Below, piece after piece: positions 34,051 to 46,771 of a stretch of 64,000 bases of DNA. Made by a program: the position numbers and the translations under genes. This DNA is from Magnolia sinica (Eukaryota; Streptophyta; Magnoliopsida; Magnoliales; Magnoliaceae): NCBI RefSeq assembly GCF_029962835.1, contig NC_080577.1, positions 4,402,001 through 4,466,000 on the forward strand, read 5' to 3'. Below the pieces are notes generated by a model that saw only the letters and a list, made by a program, of their open reading frames with translations, was not told the DNA's origin and did not search any database. How positions within the stretch are numbered: the first letter of the stretch is position 1; each line of letters opens with the position of its first letter.

Positions 34051-35796
34051 TTTTGGACCATACTTTAAACCTTGGTTTAAGCAGTTAGATGTGGCAAGAA
34101 GCCGCAGCGCGGCACACCCAGCCCAGCGAGTCAAGGCAGGATTTGGACCGTCTTTGGACCTTGGCCCGTGGTGTAGGTTTTAGAGTGGCGTGTATAACCC
34201 GATCAATTTCGGGGTAGGTTTGGGCTCGTCTTATCTCAGCCCAGCCCAGTCCCAATCTGATTTCGTATTTTACGTGTTCCAGTCCTTGGTTGTGCAAAAC
34301 ACGCATATTGCAGATAATCTCTATTTATTTGTGAATGTGGGACCCACTTGATCAATGGATGGGTTTCGAACATTCACCTGGGAAATGGGGATTTGATCAT
34401 TTTTTGGGTCGTTTGACCCAGGCCCAGGACCTTGGCCTACGTGCTAAGCTCTGCTGGAATTGGGGCCTTGGTCCAGCCCAACCTTGACCAGACCCTGCGT
34501 GTTGTTTTGACCTGGGGCTGGACTTCAGGCTCAAGTAGGGGTGGCAATGTGCCGGGCCTAGGTTAGCCATGGCCCAAAAGAGTTCAATGATCAAAGGTCT
34601 GAAATAGTCCACTTTAAGAAATGTTTTTGGGTACTTTTATAGATGATGAGTCACAACATATGAATGGATTGGATCTTGGAAATATGACCTAAATTCAACA
34701 AACCTCTTGAAACTACACATTTACAGTGATTTAGAATCCATCACTTCGCCCGTTCTGTTTGTATAATGGTGTCTTACTTGATTACTGGACCAGGCGAACA
34801 GGCGGGGCCCATGGATTCATTGGCTCAGATCTGAACCAGCTCAGATAATGGGCCTAGATTTCATGATTTGGGCCCAGCCCTCGGGCCACTTTGATGGTCC
34901 CAGACTCCCAGGTCCGGGTCCTACAGGGTCGGGGCCTTGCACATTTCCAACCGACTTGGAGGCATCAATCGATGGTCACGATTGGATGATGAGTTTGCAC
35001 AGTGATCCGACGGTTTGGGGATTGGAATTCGAAACTGTCTATGTGATGAGTCTTCTTAGGGATGGCCAATGCATCAAAGATGTCGAATTAGTTAATCAAA
35101 GTAGGCAAATCATGGTTTTAAGACTCGGACATGTCCAATATTACTCGTATGAGTCAACTCGAATTTGGTCAGACCGAATCTGGTTCGTCACCACGAGTCA
35201 CCTTTGAATACAACTCTACGAGTCGAACTGATTCACCTTCAACTTGGGCTAAACCGAGTTGGTCCGAGTAGCATAGTCCTTTAACCATAAGGTGTGTTTT
35301 TTTTTTTCTAAATAGTCCCTTGCTAAGATGTGACGATGACAAGAGCTCATTATTTTCAAACCTAAGTTTTTTTAGTTTTGAAATCACTTTTTCATATTGT
35401 GAAGCATAAAAATGCTCCTTTATCCTTAGTACAACGGGCTCTTATTTTGAAATGAGAAATGTTTTTTTTTTTTAAAAAAGAGGTGTGCCTCACAAAAAAT
35501 TAAAAGTCTACCCATCCTTTGGTTGATTTGATCCATTTATTTTAATCAGACAATCATAAACTCATCATAGTAAGTTTTTTTTTTATAAATGTTTTATGTT
35601 TGAAGTTTTTTGTGATACATAACTACATTAACGATGTTCGTTAATTCTAAACTATTTCCTTTAATATAGTTCATTTGTGATTAGTTTCGTCTCTTAAATT
35701 TGGACTGATAACATGAAATTAAAATCCTTAATTACATTTAGATGAGTTGAATTTGCTTCACAACAACCTAGTAGATAACGATCTGACGAAAACAAC
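34051..35796. other. Intergenic with hAT-like debris
   Basis: TAGGGGTGGCAATGTG at 34535 looks like a hAT end, and gttagatgtggcaag at 34085 is similar. Cagccca/tgggcc-rich sequence around 34110-34950 resembles hAT interiors. No closed element and no gene. Confidence 0.4.
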
Positions 35797-36100
35797 CATA
35801 AATCTCTCATTACATGTTCGATTTAGGTGATCACGTGCTCGTTGGAAAGATAATTTTATGAACTTTCAAATGGATTTGAAATCATCTCATTTGGATACCA
35901 TTTGATTATCCAAAAATGGATCCAAAGTTTATCATTTATTATGTATTATTGATATTTACTATGGGCCATCGATTTGACAAAATTGATCATAACTCCCTGA
36001 TTTCATGTCTGATTTGAATGATCTGGTGCTTGTTGATAATTAATTTAATGAACTTTCAAATGAATTTATAATTATCTCATTTGAACACCGTTAAAATGAG
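35797..36100. repeat. Diverged direct repeat, two copies of about 110 bp
   Basis: Copies near 35797-35910 and 35988-36095 share cat(t/g)tctgattt, tgatc, gtgct(c/t)gttg, atgaactttcaaatg and atctcatttg. Probably an internal duplication of an unidentified element. Confidence 0.6.
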
Positions 36101-36472
36101 CTTTTAATATGATAGCAACATAGATTTAGGCACATACATCCCAGTGGCCCCACCCACCTTGGTGGGTTTGAGTCTCACTTAATCCGCTCCCATGTGGATT
36201 TGAGTTGAGCAAATTCAGTGAGTTATGGGCTCACCTAACACGGTGGGCTCTGACATAGTGAGATATGATTGGGTCAGGCCTTGATAATGTGGGTTGAATA
36301 AACCCCTTTTAAACATGTTTTGCATGGTCTTATTTTTTACGGCGACATTCGGCCCAATCAAGTCTGCCCATGTCAAGGCCTTATCATGTTGGGTTGGGTC
36401 AGGTTTGGTGAAGCCGCACAAAATAGTGAGAGTTGATGGGGCTACCTAGTGTGCAATGGCTATGTATTCAAC

Positions 36473-36912
36473 TAGGGTTATACACGAACCGAGTGAACTC
36501 GGTTAGCTCGCTTGACTCAACTCGAAAAAGCTCGATTCAACTCGGTTTGAAATTGGGTTCAAGCCGAGTTGAGCTGATTTCTGAGCTTGAAAATTTTTTT
36601 GAACTAAATTCGAGCTTGCCCAAGCTCAACTTGGATCAAACCCCAACTTGAATTGAACCAGTTCGGTGACTCGGTTAGTTTGATATTGATGTTGCTCACG
36701 TTGCCTATGAGGTGTTTGATGAATTACCTGTAAATAGCTACTGCTGTTTTATATGCAGTAAGAAATTGAAAGTGCACTCCATGTGTTTGTGAAAATGCCA
36801 CACAAGCTCGATATTGACTCGAGCTTGGCTCGAATTGGCCCAAGCTGCTGACCAAATCGAGCCAAGCTGGCCAATCAGGCTCGAGCACCAGTTCCACTCG
36901 TGCAGACCTCTA
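36473..36912. mobile_element. hAT-like non-autonomous transposon (440 bp), perfect 8-bp duplication
   Basis: Ends TAGGGTTATACACGA and CGTGCAGACCTCTA (inverted, imperfect). TATTCAAC is duplicated at 36465-36472 and 36913-36920. The interior is rich in ctcgagc/aactcgg words. No transposase. Confidence 0.82.
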
Positions 36913-37115
36913 TATTCAACCTTTTCAAACATGCTTTTGTGTAACCCATCTCTTAAGTGGCATGTGTTCCTATTAAGTCTTGCCATGTTAGATTCTTTTT
37001 TACATTGGGTAAGGCGCAGAGTAAATCCGCAAGGTAACTTAGTCTCATTAGGTTTCCATCTTTAATAAGAGCACGCAGCCTAATCATGTCTAACAACTTA
37101 CAACGCTCACGTTAC

Positions 37116-37267
37116 TTTTTTATTTTATTATTTTTAGTTTTTACACACGCACACACACCCCCCACACACCCACACGGTAGTGGGATTTCACCACCTATGG
37201 ATACTAGAACCCTTAACCGGGTGTTGAAACTCCTGGGAGTCTACCACCCGAGTAAGAGTAAGGATCC
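37116..37267 (-). mobile_element. tRNA-derived SINE, near full length
   Basis: The minus strand has ggatccttactcttactcgg, gtggtagactcccaggag, ggttaagggttctagtatcc and aggtggtgaaatcccactac, then a gtgtgtgcgtgtg body and an A/T-rich tail. The B box is degraded. Confidence 0.8.
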
Positions 37268-37299
37268 ATCATTACTTGAATTCAGTATACACAGGTCTT

Positions 37300-37735
37300 T
37301 TGGAAAAACTTTGTGAAGCCCATGCACTATGTATGCATCTTATTCACTGTCTGTTCACTTTTTTTTAGAGGAGCCCACTCAGATGGGCCAAACCACATGG
37401 AAACCGTAGTGATTGAATGGCCACCATTAGAAACTTTATAGGGCCCACTGTAAGGCTTATTTTCCATCTTGATTAGGCAATGCAGACCTTAGGGGTGGGA
37501 GAATACACATATCCGCTTGATCCAAAACTTCTGTAACCCTTAAAAAGATTTCAACATTGGGCATTCACTTCCGTGTTTTTTACGGCGTGGTCCACTTGAG
37601 ATTTTGATCTGTTACATTTTTAAGCTCATGCCATAAAATGATCCGAAAAACTGAACGTACAAAGAGGATAAAATCTATACATCATGGTGGGGCCTACTGA
37701 GTTTTTTTTCCAGCACCAAGCACCGGTGCCGAGAA
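37300..37735. mobile_element. Family A element with divergent ends
   Basis: Left ttggaaaaactttgtgaagc and right gcctactgagttttttttcc are inverted. Arms: aaccacatggaaaccgtagt and cgtggtccacttgagatttt. Confidence 0.6.
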
Positions 37736-37759
37736 GATCAAAGTCCCGGGTCAAAGGGG

Positions 37760-38215
37760 CAGCGGATTCCATGAACGGGCTCGGCTTCGGTGGATCCGAT
37801 GGGTGAGACCCCTGACTTTGGGGCGCACTATGATACATGTGACTACATCCACACCGTCCCTCTCTATTGAAAACTCAATTTAAGCACGATCCAAATCTAG
37901 ATGGATAAGTAATAATTGACCATTAAAAACTTCTCGAGGGAAACTTCTTGTGAGCCACAACAGATTTGTATCAGGGTGATATTCGTATAACAGATGGATT
38001 GCAAATAAACATTCCAGTAGACTTTATGAAGCTTTTAATGGTGGGGATTCAATCACAACTGCTTCCTGTGGTGTGCTCCATCTAAGATTTGGGTCTGCTT
38101 CCTTTTTTCAATCACGCCCTGAAATGAGCTTTCAAAATGTTTGGACGGTGTGGATTTAATGAACGTAGATCACTGTAATCCCCACAGTCAGGGGTGTCCC
38201 ACCGCTCCTCCCTGG
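37760..38215. mobile_element. Family A element, adjacent to the previous one
   Basis: Left ggcagcggattccatgaac and cccctgactttggggcgcac; right accccacagtcaggggtgtc is its inverted partner. Arms: atccacaccgtccctctc and ttggacggtgtggattta. Confidence 0.65.
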
Positions 38216-38219
38216 AGAA

Positions 38220-38590
38220 ATTGTACGATACCCATGATTTTTATGACGTTTGATACACAGGCACTAAAAATTATAAACGTGTCATAAAATAGTATCTAAA
38301 ATAAAACCAACCACGTTGTGCAGCCCACTGTCTCCTAACCTTATGATCCGTGGACACTTTTTATGGAAATAGGACCGTTTGATTTTTTTACTAACCGTCT
38401 AATAAATGCCGGCCAATCGCATTGACAGATAATCAAAGTAGCTTAAATTTTTCTATATTCATGATACATCTATACTCGTACCATAATTTGGACCGTTCAA
38501 TTTGGCTACCTGTGTGCCACGTGTGCTATTTATAAGTAATTTTAAAGTGCTTGCGGATCATCCGTCACACTCAGAGTATCAAAGTTTTTG
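38220..38590. mobile_element. Family D TIR element
   Basis: Left gtacgatacccatgatttt and gatacacaggcacta; right gtgcttgcggatcatccgtc and cagagtatcaaag. The interior follows the 24817 copy (gaccgtttgatttttttact, atgatacatctatact). Confidence 0.6.
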
Positions 38591-39594
38591 CCTACAGTCT
38601 TACAAATAAGGTCACTGTTTATTGATCCAGACCGTTGATCAGTTGCATCTTACCCCCAAAAGAAATCTAACAGCCTGTTGCCTCATCTACTATCCGTAAC
38701 ATGCCGCAAATTCAAAGGCCAGGATCCTCCCGCTGGGAAACTTTTTAGGTGGGACGCGATCCAAGGGACTCAGATTGCATCCAGCAGACACCAGTCATTC
38801 GCCAATGAAAACGCTCCACGTGTGTATACAGTCGGGTTCCATCTGTACACGCGCACCTGGCGCTGGACCGGGTGCGTCCAGCACTTCGCTTCTTGTGATC
38901 CGCGTTCCTATCCACGCAAGTGTCCATGCGCCCGATTCTTACAAAACTCGAGCACGCCCAGCACATCCTCAGGTCGTTGGATCAGTTAATTCCCTCCTCA
39001 GTGGTCAAAGACAAAAAAACGAAATGGTTAGATACAGCGCCTGTATCGTAAGTTCCAATACACCACCTTTTTCCTAGAAACATGTTATATAAGTAGATAA
39101 TCCTATCCGTAAAAACTCGACCGACACTATGAATATCACCAAATAAGGCCTCTCCACATATTCAAGGGAACAAAACATCAATTTCAATGGACAGCCGATG
39201 ATATGAGTTGGTGAAATAGTGGGGCCCATATAATTAATTTATCGATTGAATTTAGTACAATATGATCAAAAAAGTGTTAAAAACATTTTTATACGGAAAA
39301 GATATCTATATATATGCAAATATTTGCGGGAAAAGAATGGATGAACCGTAACTAATGATACAGCTACAGGTACTTTAGCTGATCAAAGAAGAGCCGAAGG
39401 GCATTTTCGTCATCTTATCCGAAATTCCCTCGATTTCCGTGGTACAAAGCAGTTCCCGCTAGATGAATACTCAGTCCACCACAGACACGATCTCGAAAAC
39501 ACGAACCAAACGGTCCGAAAAAACCTCAAAACCAAAACCAGAAAAAGGGAAGGAAAAAGGAGCTGCAATTCCCAAATCGTTTCCCGGTTGAGAG
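38591..39594. other. Upstream region of the mid-SUN gene
   Basis: A GC-richer patch (38680-38990) holds overlapping open frames on both strands but no domain. The stretch after about 39300 should contain the promoter and 5' leader of the SUN gene. No strong TATA box was singled out. Confidence 0.4.
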
Positions 39595-42500
39595 ATGAAG
39601 AAACCTAGAAAGGTTTCTACGAACAGCAGCAAGAAGAGCTTCAACGAACTCTCCATCTCCCTATTCTTCTCCCTTTGGTGCCTCGTCTTTCTATTTTACA
39701 CTCGCTTCGGCCATAGCCACGGTAACCGAGGTATACGATCCTGATTTCTCCATCGTTTGTGTGGTTTCGATCTTCTGCTTGAAAACCCACCTCTCGTTTT
39801 CGATTGTGAACAATACCCATGTCTTCGATTTTCGATCCTCGCTTTTGAAATTCTGCAATTTGGGGCTGTTTCTGTTGATGAGTTTTTCCTTTTTCCTTTT
39901 GATCAGAGGTACTTTGCTTTGCGTTTTAATTGATTTATGGACATTGTATAGGGAGAGTCAGGTAAGCATTTGGATCAGTGCTATGCGATCAGGACCATTA
40001 ATCTGGTTGGTTGATTGGCCATAACCGAAAACTCGTGGTGATTGGACTATCTATCTGAATGCATCGGTGGTCTGCATATGGACGGTTTAGAAATGTTGAG
40101 AATGACAGTCCAATGTAAATGTGGAAAAATTACACTGATTCAACAGTTAAGATTGTCCAATTGTAGCGGTTTCTGAGATACGGTCGATCCATGTTGTAAA
40201 CTACCAGATCAACAGTCACGTTTTCCATGCATAGAGTGGAGGTTGTAGGGGAGAGAGAGCCAATGCTCGTTCGCAATCGCTAGAGTTGCTGCTATTTCTC
40301 ATCTTGGAATGGCGGTTTTAGGGATGTTGGGTTGTTTTCACGTGTGTGCTTGTCCAAAAGGAATTCTTGCTCACAGTCCAGCAATGTTGGGTTTCCATTT
40401 CCTCGGTTGCCTTATTTTCTGTTTGATCTGTTACTTTGAGTAGTTGTAGTAGACATGGATGTGAAGTACTACACTCTGTTAAAGCAATATGTTTTTGGCA
40501 TGTTCTTTTTTGCAATTTATAGCAGGACGAATGATTCTTTGCATAAAGCATGTACTGAAACGTGCACATAAACAAGATCTGCCATCACAAACCCATTGAT
40601 CTAAAACTTCCAATCAAAGGACTTTTTGGTGGACTATTGCCCACAACTTTTACTGTCCAAAAGCAAGCTATAGATCAGAAGGCTAGGATTTTTTTATGGT
40701 AGTTTCTTGGGACTATGAGGAGGTGGCCCAACAATTGGATAGTTGGCTGATCGAATGGTGATTATGGTTTATACTTTATACACTGAACTTCAGAGTACAT
40801 CCTACATGCTCAGGACAATTTGTCTTCCATTAATCAGTAGGTTCTTTTCATGCTGAATTTCCATTTTGATTAAATGGGTGTAGAACTCATCCAACTTTTC
40901 GTAATGATTTTTCTTTCTTTTCATTTTGCAAATGTACAGATTCATACATCCATGACGGAAGCAGTAATCATAGGACTGATATGCTTTTAGACTATAACTG
41001 TTCCTATAATCGTAAAGATTCCATGGTTCTCAATCAGAACTCTTTAGATAATGGGTATTCAGTTCGGGTAAATAATGGTTTACGAGAGGTAGTCGAGGAT
41101 TTTCTAGGGAACTATGGAATGTTGGAATGCAAGCCACAACCACCAGAGAAAGAACAAAAGAACAAGATATCTTCTCAAGCTGCCTATCTCGGCCTTGATG
41201 AGTTCAGAAACAAAACAATGCAAGAAAAAGGGAGGGATGTGCCCAGTCAACATGGAAACATTACCCACAAACTCGAGCCGGGAGGGTCTGAATACAATTA
41301 TGCCTCCTCAGCGAAGGGAGCAAAGGTTTTGGCTCATAACAAGGAAGCGAAAGGAGCGAGTGATATCTTGGGCAGGGATAAGGACAAATACCTACGGAAC
41401 CCGTGTTCAGCAGATGTGAAGTTTGTCATTATCGAGCTTTCTGAGGAGACCCTGGTTGACTCGGTTCAAATTGCAAATCTTGAACATTACTCATCCAATT
41501 TCAAGGATTTCGAATTGTTGGGGAGTTTGACTTACCCGACGGAGATATGGACCTCTCTTGGAAATTTCATTGCCGAGAACGTCAGGCATGCACAGAGGTT
41601 TATGCTTCCGGAGCCCAAATGGGTGAGATACTTGAGGTTGGATTTGATTACTCATTATGGGTCAGAGTTCTATTGCACGTTGAGCTTTTTGGAAGTCTAC
41701 GGTGTGGATGCTATTGAGCGGATGCTTGAAGATTTGATTGTGGTTTCGGACGAACTGCCTGGTGATCAGTCCACAAATTCAAATCCTGTTGGATTTCTTT
41801 CTCCAAGATCAGAAGCAGTCTTTGATGATAAAAAGGATGTGGTTGTTCAAGCTAATGCTGGGGTAGATCCTCCTCTTAAGGGGATAGACAATGGCGATAT
41901 ACAAAAGCTAGATACCCCAAACTCGAAGAATGAGGTTTTGGTAACCAATCCCATTAAAGAAGTTAGGCAACAGTCCAATGGAAGGATACCCAGTGACACC
42001 GTTCTGAAGATCTTGATGCAGAAAGTGAGGTCACTCGAGCTGAATCTCTCTGTTTTGGAGGGGTATGTCAAAGAAATGAACCGGAGATACAGTAATGTTT
42101 TACCGGATCTTGAGAAGGATATTTCTCAGAATGCCTTGCTTTTGGAGAAAACTATATCTGAGATCAAGGATATCGATGAATGGAAGGAGGTTGTGGTATG
42201 TGAATTCCTCTTTTGTACTGTGAATTTGTTGGAACATTTTTTTTTATAGCAGGTGACCTTCGGAACCTCACTGAATTGATCATGTATTGTTTTGTTTCAG
42301 GAAAAAAGATTTAGCGACCTTTTGTCTTGGAAATTGAATGTGTCATCTCAAATAGAAGCACTGGTTAGAGAAAATGTCTTCCTCAGGTCAGATTTTTTTA
42401 TATCATTTCTCTTTTGTTGCTGACTCATTTACCTGCTGGCATGAGTTCAGTTTCAATATCTTAAGTAGATATTTGATACTGACAGATCTCTCAAACACAG

Positions 42501-45143
42501 TAACACGTCTGATGTGCACTCAATGAAAAATACCATTCTTGTGTCGTGATACATCACAAGTCATATAAAATCAATCATCTGTGTTATACTTCATCTTAGT
42601 GTTTGAAAAGTCAAAACCGTAAAATGAATTTTCAGAAAATCCCTTAGAAGAGAAGTTAAAGAGAATCTCATCATCATCTGAGCCTTATCCCAACTAATTG
42701 GGTCAGCTGCATGAATCTTTTCTGTCATGCCAATCATAACTTCAGTTAGACCATAGGTCATCAAGTCTTTCTTACTTAGAATCTGTCAATGAAAAAAAAA
42801 AGTACAAGAAGAACAGAGAGGAAATAGCACTATTTAAGCCTTACGGATGCGTTTGGATGTTCCCAAGATTTAGCATGGAATGGATGTTTCTCTTGCCAAA
42901 TTGCAACTTGGGAACCGCGTATCATGATCTTTTATTAGACTGCCCAACTGCCCATATTATAACATGGATATATTTTCCTCCAAAACAGGTTTTGTAGCAC
43001 AGCCCAAATTAATGAATACTTGAGTAATCATAATGCGAAGGTCAGCAGATATCTGAATTAGCTCTACACCACTTCAAATTTCTTGGAATTATTTAAAATC
43101 CTGAGAATTATCAGACTCATATAAAGTTCGCTAATGACTGTTTTAGGGTCTTTGATGGATTAAAGGTTCAATCCAACAGTCAAAACAATTAGAGAATCAG
43201 CTATTCATGAGAGTGCATAATCTCAGAACATGGTTGAATGAAATGAGCAAACTATAAGGTCCGTTTAGGTATGGGATCTGCACAGTGATTTAGTCTAATC
43301 TTGATTTTTGCAGGCCACCCGTACTCCATGTTGGATTTACCAAGCTAAAGTGGTGGTTTCCTCCACATAATTGCAATTGGCTACTTTTTTAGTTTTTCTG
43401 TAACCTCCATAATTGCATTTATGTGGAGGACAGCACTGCTTTAGTGCAGCAAATCTGACATGGAGGACGTGGGGTCTTCCAAAAGCAGGATTAGGCTTAA
43501 TCTCGATTTTGTAGGATCCCCAAATGGATCCTAAATACAAGGATCTGATGATAAGAAAAGTTTCATCTTTTGTCTTGGGAGGAGGTTTGTAAACCATATT
43601 CTGAGAGGGGGGCAACATGAGACTTTTGAAAGAGATGAATTTTGCCCTTCTTGGGAAGTAGTGGTGGAGGTTTGGAACGGAAGAAAATTCTCTATGGAGA
43701 AGAATGATTGTAGCTAAATATGGCAGTGAAGATGGGAGATGGTGGACAAGGGACGCTACCTTGTACTGAGCCTCTGGACTTCGGAAAGCCATTGCAAATG
43801 TAAATGCTAAATTCAAGGACGGGATTTGATTTGTGGTTGGAGATGGCGAAAAAAATTAAATTCTGGAAGGATGCTTGGGCTATGGACACCTCTTTATGTC
43901 TGAGTTTCTGGGTCTGGCCTCTTTAGTGTCAGATGTGGATATCTCAGTTGCGGATTGTTGGTCGGCGATTGGTTCTTTGGGGGTGTGGTCGCCCCGTTGT
44001 CATCGGAATTTTTCTGATGAAGATTTTGAAGACTTCTTGCTGCTTCTCCAAAATATTCATGCGGTTCGTCCGATTCCTAGGGAGCAAGATAAGTTGGTGT
44101 GAAGATTTGAAAGATCGGGCCGTTTCTCAGCTTCCTCCTTCCATGCTTTGCTTCGCTCCTCCGATAGGGGCCCAGGCCTTGACGGCTATGCTTTGGCGGT
44201 ATGGTGCTCCCCTGAAGGTGGTGGCGTTTGGATGGCTTGTTGGTAGAAAGAGAGTCCCAACTATCAACAATCTTCGGGATGGCTTGTTGATAGAAAGAGA
44301 GTCCCAACTATCAACAATCTTCGGGATGGCTTGTTGGTAGAAAGAGAGTCCCGACTATCAAGTGAATGATGATCCTGAATATGTGTTCTCAACGTAAGGA
44401 TGATGAGGAGTCAGTGGATCACCTTTTTCTACATTGCTGCTGCTCCTTGAAGATATGGGATTCTATCCTATCCTCGTTCAATGTGCAGTGTTGTATGCTA
44501 GCTTCGGTGGATAGATTCTTAGTGGAGGGCCACGGTGTTTGCCTCCCGAAGCCTTCTTGTGCGGAGTGGAGGCTGGTGATCTTAGCATCCTTTTGGGGTA
44601 TTAGGGGAAGAGAGGAACGGGCGATGCTTCAATATTCTTGTTAATGATGTTGATGTTGTTATTCACTCAGTGAAATCCCTTGTAGCCAAGTGGGCTTCTT
44701 GTATCTCTCTTTTGAAAGATAGGTCTTTGCTTATTAGGGTTGTAAGCTTTCCTGTGCCATCTTGGTGCCTTCTTAATGAAGTCTATTTATCTTTCAAAAC
44801 AAACAAACAAACAAACAAACAAACAAATGATCCCAAGTAGAATTGCGAGAAAAAGGCTTTTGCTTCTTCGTTTGCTTCCTTTGACCTTTTAATTCATGTT
44901 GATTGCAGATTGGGCATTGAGAAGGTTTTAAGCGATCGAGCAACTATGGAAAACAAGGAGCTCGCGGTGCTTGCTGTGAGTTTTTCCTTTGCATGTGTGG
45001 CTTTTCTCAAGTTAGTTGTGGATCAGATCATGATGCTATTCAGAACTTGTGAGCCTGAGAAGAGTGGGTGGACAAGTAAGGGTTGGCTTTTGATACTTGT
45101 CAGTAGCAGCATGACAACCTTCATCGCCTTACTGTATAACTGA
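39595..45143 (+). CDS. Mid-SUN domain membrane protein (SUN3/SUN4-like), four exons
   Basis: SUN-domain protein of the plant mid-SUN class, known from nuclear envelope and endoplasmic reticulum and implicated in nuclear shape and nucleus-cytoskeleton linkage. Exons read from splice sites: 39595-39730, 40940-42195, 42301-42386 and 44909-45143. All introns are GT-AG and the joined frame gives 570 residues. An N-terminal transmembrane segment lies at 19-36 ([17 protein letters not shown]). The SUN domain is at about 159-302 ([20 protein letters not shown] to [13 protein letters not shown]). A coiled coil lies at about 400-490, and two C-terminal transmembrane segments at about 511-531 and 551-569. 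That order and length (Arabidopsis SUN3/SUN4 are about 560-600) are diagnostic of the mid-SUN group. Intron 3 (42387-44908) is swollen by a MITE and a LINE. The gene converges on CNX3. SUN3 and SUN4 cannot be told apart by eye, so no symbol is given. Confidence 0.92.
42654..42795. mobile_element. Possible SINE-like fragment in SUN intron 3
   Basis: catcatcatctgagccttat followed by cccaactaattgggtcagct and an A run at about 42790 resembles a phrase common in plant SINE 3' regions. No box elements or target duplication. Confidence 0.35.
43258..43531. mobile_element. Tourist-like MITE (PIF/Harbinger type) in SUN intron 3
   Basis: 274 bp with ends GGTCCGTTTAGG and CCAAATGGATCC and a 3-bp TAA duplication (43255-43257, 43532-43534). 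The arms are inverted further in: cctccacataattgcaattg and ccataattgcatttatgtgg. TAA target and GGxCCxTTTxG ends fit Tourist-like MITEs. Confidence 0.75.
43550..44828 (+). mobile_element. 5'-truncated LINE remnant in SUN intron 3
   Basis: Frame-shifted translation gives [10 protein letters not shown] (near 43628), [19 protein letters not shown] (near 43693), [14 protein letters not shown] (near 43838), [15 protein letters not shown], the zf-RVT region [19 protein letters not shown] (near 44224) and [10 protein letters not shown] (near 44409). This is the RT-connection and C-terminal region of a plant L1-type protein. It has stops at several points. An (AAAC)n tail ends it at 44798-44828. It is in the sense orientation of the host gene. 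Confidence 0.85.
44222..44360 (+). repeat. Tandem triplication of about 48 bp inside the LINE
   Basis: gatggcttgttgg/atagaaa + gagagtcccaactatcaaca + atcttcgg occurs three times in a row; copies 1 and 2 differ at about one base and the third diverges at its end. 48 bp is in frame, so it repeats 16 residues of the zf-RVT region. Confidence 0.9.
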
Positions 45144-46771
45144 TTTCTCCAGCTTGTATAGCAGCCAAAGGTTATTCTCCTGATGACTCTCCTTCATCCC
45201 ATGGCATTTGGCCTGTTTGTAAGATACTTTTGATGAGTAAAAAGTGGGGAAATTTTGTCCAGAAAATCCCAGATGTTTTGAGGGATCAGAACCGCCCTGG
45301 TTGGTGCAATTGAAAAGATCACCATTCCCAATTTTGGTTTGTTAAAGAATGAGCCATCTATTGGCTATCTTCCATTTTATCCATGGCATCCATTTTCTTT
45401 TTTATAGGATTTTTTGTTTTTTAATAGCAACATGTTAGAAGACCAAGTCTGCCTAGTAGTGAGCAACCAACTGGTCCCAAGCTAGGGTAAAGGATGGTTG
45501 ATTTTAGTCGGGCAGCAGCAATCGTGAGAAAGCTGCTCTAGATAGCTGGGACTATGCCATGATTGTGACGACGACAACGATGAAGTACTCTTTTCACGTG
45601 TCTATGTTTGTTGGGGGATTTTTTTTTTTCTTCTGGTTTGTATTATTTGCCCCCGGGCTTTTTAATAGAATTCTTTGCCATTCCAACAAAAAAAAAAAAA
45701 TGTTTCTTGGTTTTTGTAGGCCATATTTAGGTTGCATTTGGTAGTGCACCCAATCTACATACAGTTCAATATGCTGGTAAGGCGAGATTTTGAACTTCCC
45801 AAACTGTTTGGGACTGGAAAACAAAACCCAACATGGCAATTTTATCAGTTGGAAATGTTAAAGCAATTCATTCGTCCTTGGAAAGGTCAATCATCGTGTT
45901 CATCTCACATTTGATATCTGGGCCATGTACCAAGGGCTCTATCTGAGCATGCACTTTCTCAAAAGCTAGGCTAGTCTAATAATCAGGTGGGCTCTCCAAG
46001 TACAAAGAACATAGGCCATTGCAGATTTTGTTCCTAACCATTTGTTTTCTTCCTACAAGTGTGCCCACTGTTGGGTGTAGTAGCCTAATTTATGTGCCTG
46101 GGCATGTTCACAGTCCGCCTCACCTGATGATGGGCTTGGATGGTGCACATATGTGCCATGTTGGAATTACTGCAGTATCCTCTTATCAGTGCTTTGCTTT
46201 TCCACCCGGAAAGAAAAATTCAACTAATTTTCAATCAGTGTTTGGAGGAGCAAAATGTCAACTTGCAGAAATGGATTCCACCTGCCCTTACTTCCCAATG
46301 TACCCTCGACGGCTTCAGGCCACTGTTACATTCAATAGAACTTTCCTGATTAGTGATGAGTTCTCATGAGCCCTTTTTGCTCAGGCTCTGCCATTATTTG
46401 AAAATCAGAGATTTGGGACTCGTATAATACGGCAGGCTCCAATGGGTGTAGTAAGTGTCAAACTGGTCTAATTGAACAGAGGAGATCTGAACGTGATAAA
46501 GGAGCATTTGAAATCTGAACTTGGAACACTAGGATTTCAAACATGCTCTAAACATTAACAAAAACCCCAAAAATCCATTGATAGAAATGGAAGAATAGAA
46601 ATCTATGGGGGGAAAAAAGAAAAGTATTGGGCATTTTTAAAAAAAAAAAGAAAAAATTCATGCGTCCGCCGGAAATACAAAAACCCAATCCAGCATTACA
46701 ATGTTATTTTTTTTCCCTCCCTTTTCCATTTCTTCTACACCAAACACCATCAAAATTCTTTAGACATGACT
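45144..46771. other. Intergenic between the convergent SUN and CNX3 genes
   Basis: Contains the 3' untranslated regions of both genes. A phrase tgtgacgacgacaacgatga at about 45565 and a T-rich then A-rich pair (45621-45632, 45687-45700) look like retroelement debris. No further gene. Confidence 0.45.

Noticed and set aside
38678-39077. Overlapping frames of about 100 codons on both strands upstream of SUN
   Set aside because: GC-rich patch gives random open frames; no domain, signal or splice support.
43337-43816. 159-codon minus-strand frame in SUN intron 3
   Set aside because: Antisense to a MITE and a LINE remnant; no recognisable domain.
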